From assembly GCA_001774945.1 (NCBI GenBank), contig MFBL01000021.1:1-6051 (forward strand): 6,051 nucleotides of DNA, in the 5' to 3' direction. Source of the stretch: Candidatus Curtissbacteria bacterium RIFCSPHIGHO2_12_FULL_41_17. GTDB taxonomy: Bacteria; Patescibacteriota; Microgenomatia; Curtissbacterales; GWA2-41-24. The notes under the pieces are model-generated. The model saw only the letters and a program-made list of their open reading frames with translations, had not been told where the DNA came from and searched no databases. The position numbers and the translations under genes are program-made. Shown here piece after piece: positions 6,040 through 6,051 of the stretch; the stretch's first letter is position 1, and each line of letters opens with the position of its first letter.

Positions 6040-6051
6040 ATTCACAGAATT

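Noticed and set aside
1..6051. CRISPR array, tRNA or rRNA genes, insertion sequence
   Set aside because: No regularly spaced repeats, cloverleaf-like elements, rRNA motifs or transposase motifs were seen on either strand.

Overview
The window looks like a compact bacterial chromosome segment, most probably from the Candidate Phyla Radiation (Patescibacteria, Parcubacteria-like). Three things point there. A DUF5674-type gene is present. A membrane-anchored CAP protein has the His/Arg-rich N-terminus and double C-terminal membrane segment that I associate with this group. Small genes on one strand are packed with gaps or overlaps of a few bases. TAA, TAG and TGA all end genes here, so the code appears standard. 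The lineage is inferred, not proven.

Layout, all on the + strand. (1) 47-496: a phosphohistidine 'swivel' domain of the PEP synthase/PPDK type. It is either a small GTG-start protein or the 3' remnant of a larger gene, because an in-frame TAG lies just upstream at 29-31. (2) 568-4578: a tight five-gene run that is probably one operon. It encodes a histidine-phosphatase-superfamily protein, a large helical protein ending in a second swivel domain, a DUF5674 protein, a small helical protein of unknown function, and a free-standing ATP-grasp (PPDK_N) domain of PEP synthase type. A candidate promoter (456-483) sits at the end of gene 1. (3) 4579-4709: a non-coding spacer with a strong stem-loop. 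(4) 4710-5972: a membrane-anchored CAP/SCP-domain protein with an Ala/Gly/Thr-rich linker and a probable beta-rich domain. (5) 5973-6051: a non-coding tail with a second strong stem-loop.

The most interesting point is that a dikinase has been taken apart. The ATP-grasp half and the catalytic-histidine swivel half are separate polypeptides in one operon, and no PEP/pyruvate-binding TIM barrel is visible. In its place the swivel is fused to about 360 residues of helical sequence. By analogy with rifampin phosphotransferase (ATP-grasp, substrate domain, His swivel) this could be a two-subunit phosphotransferase with an unknown acceptor. The histidine phosphatase encoded first in the operon could act on the same product. 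The domain parts are well supported by motifs. The joint function is inference.
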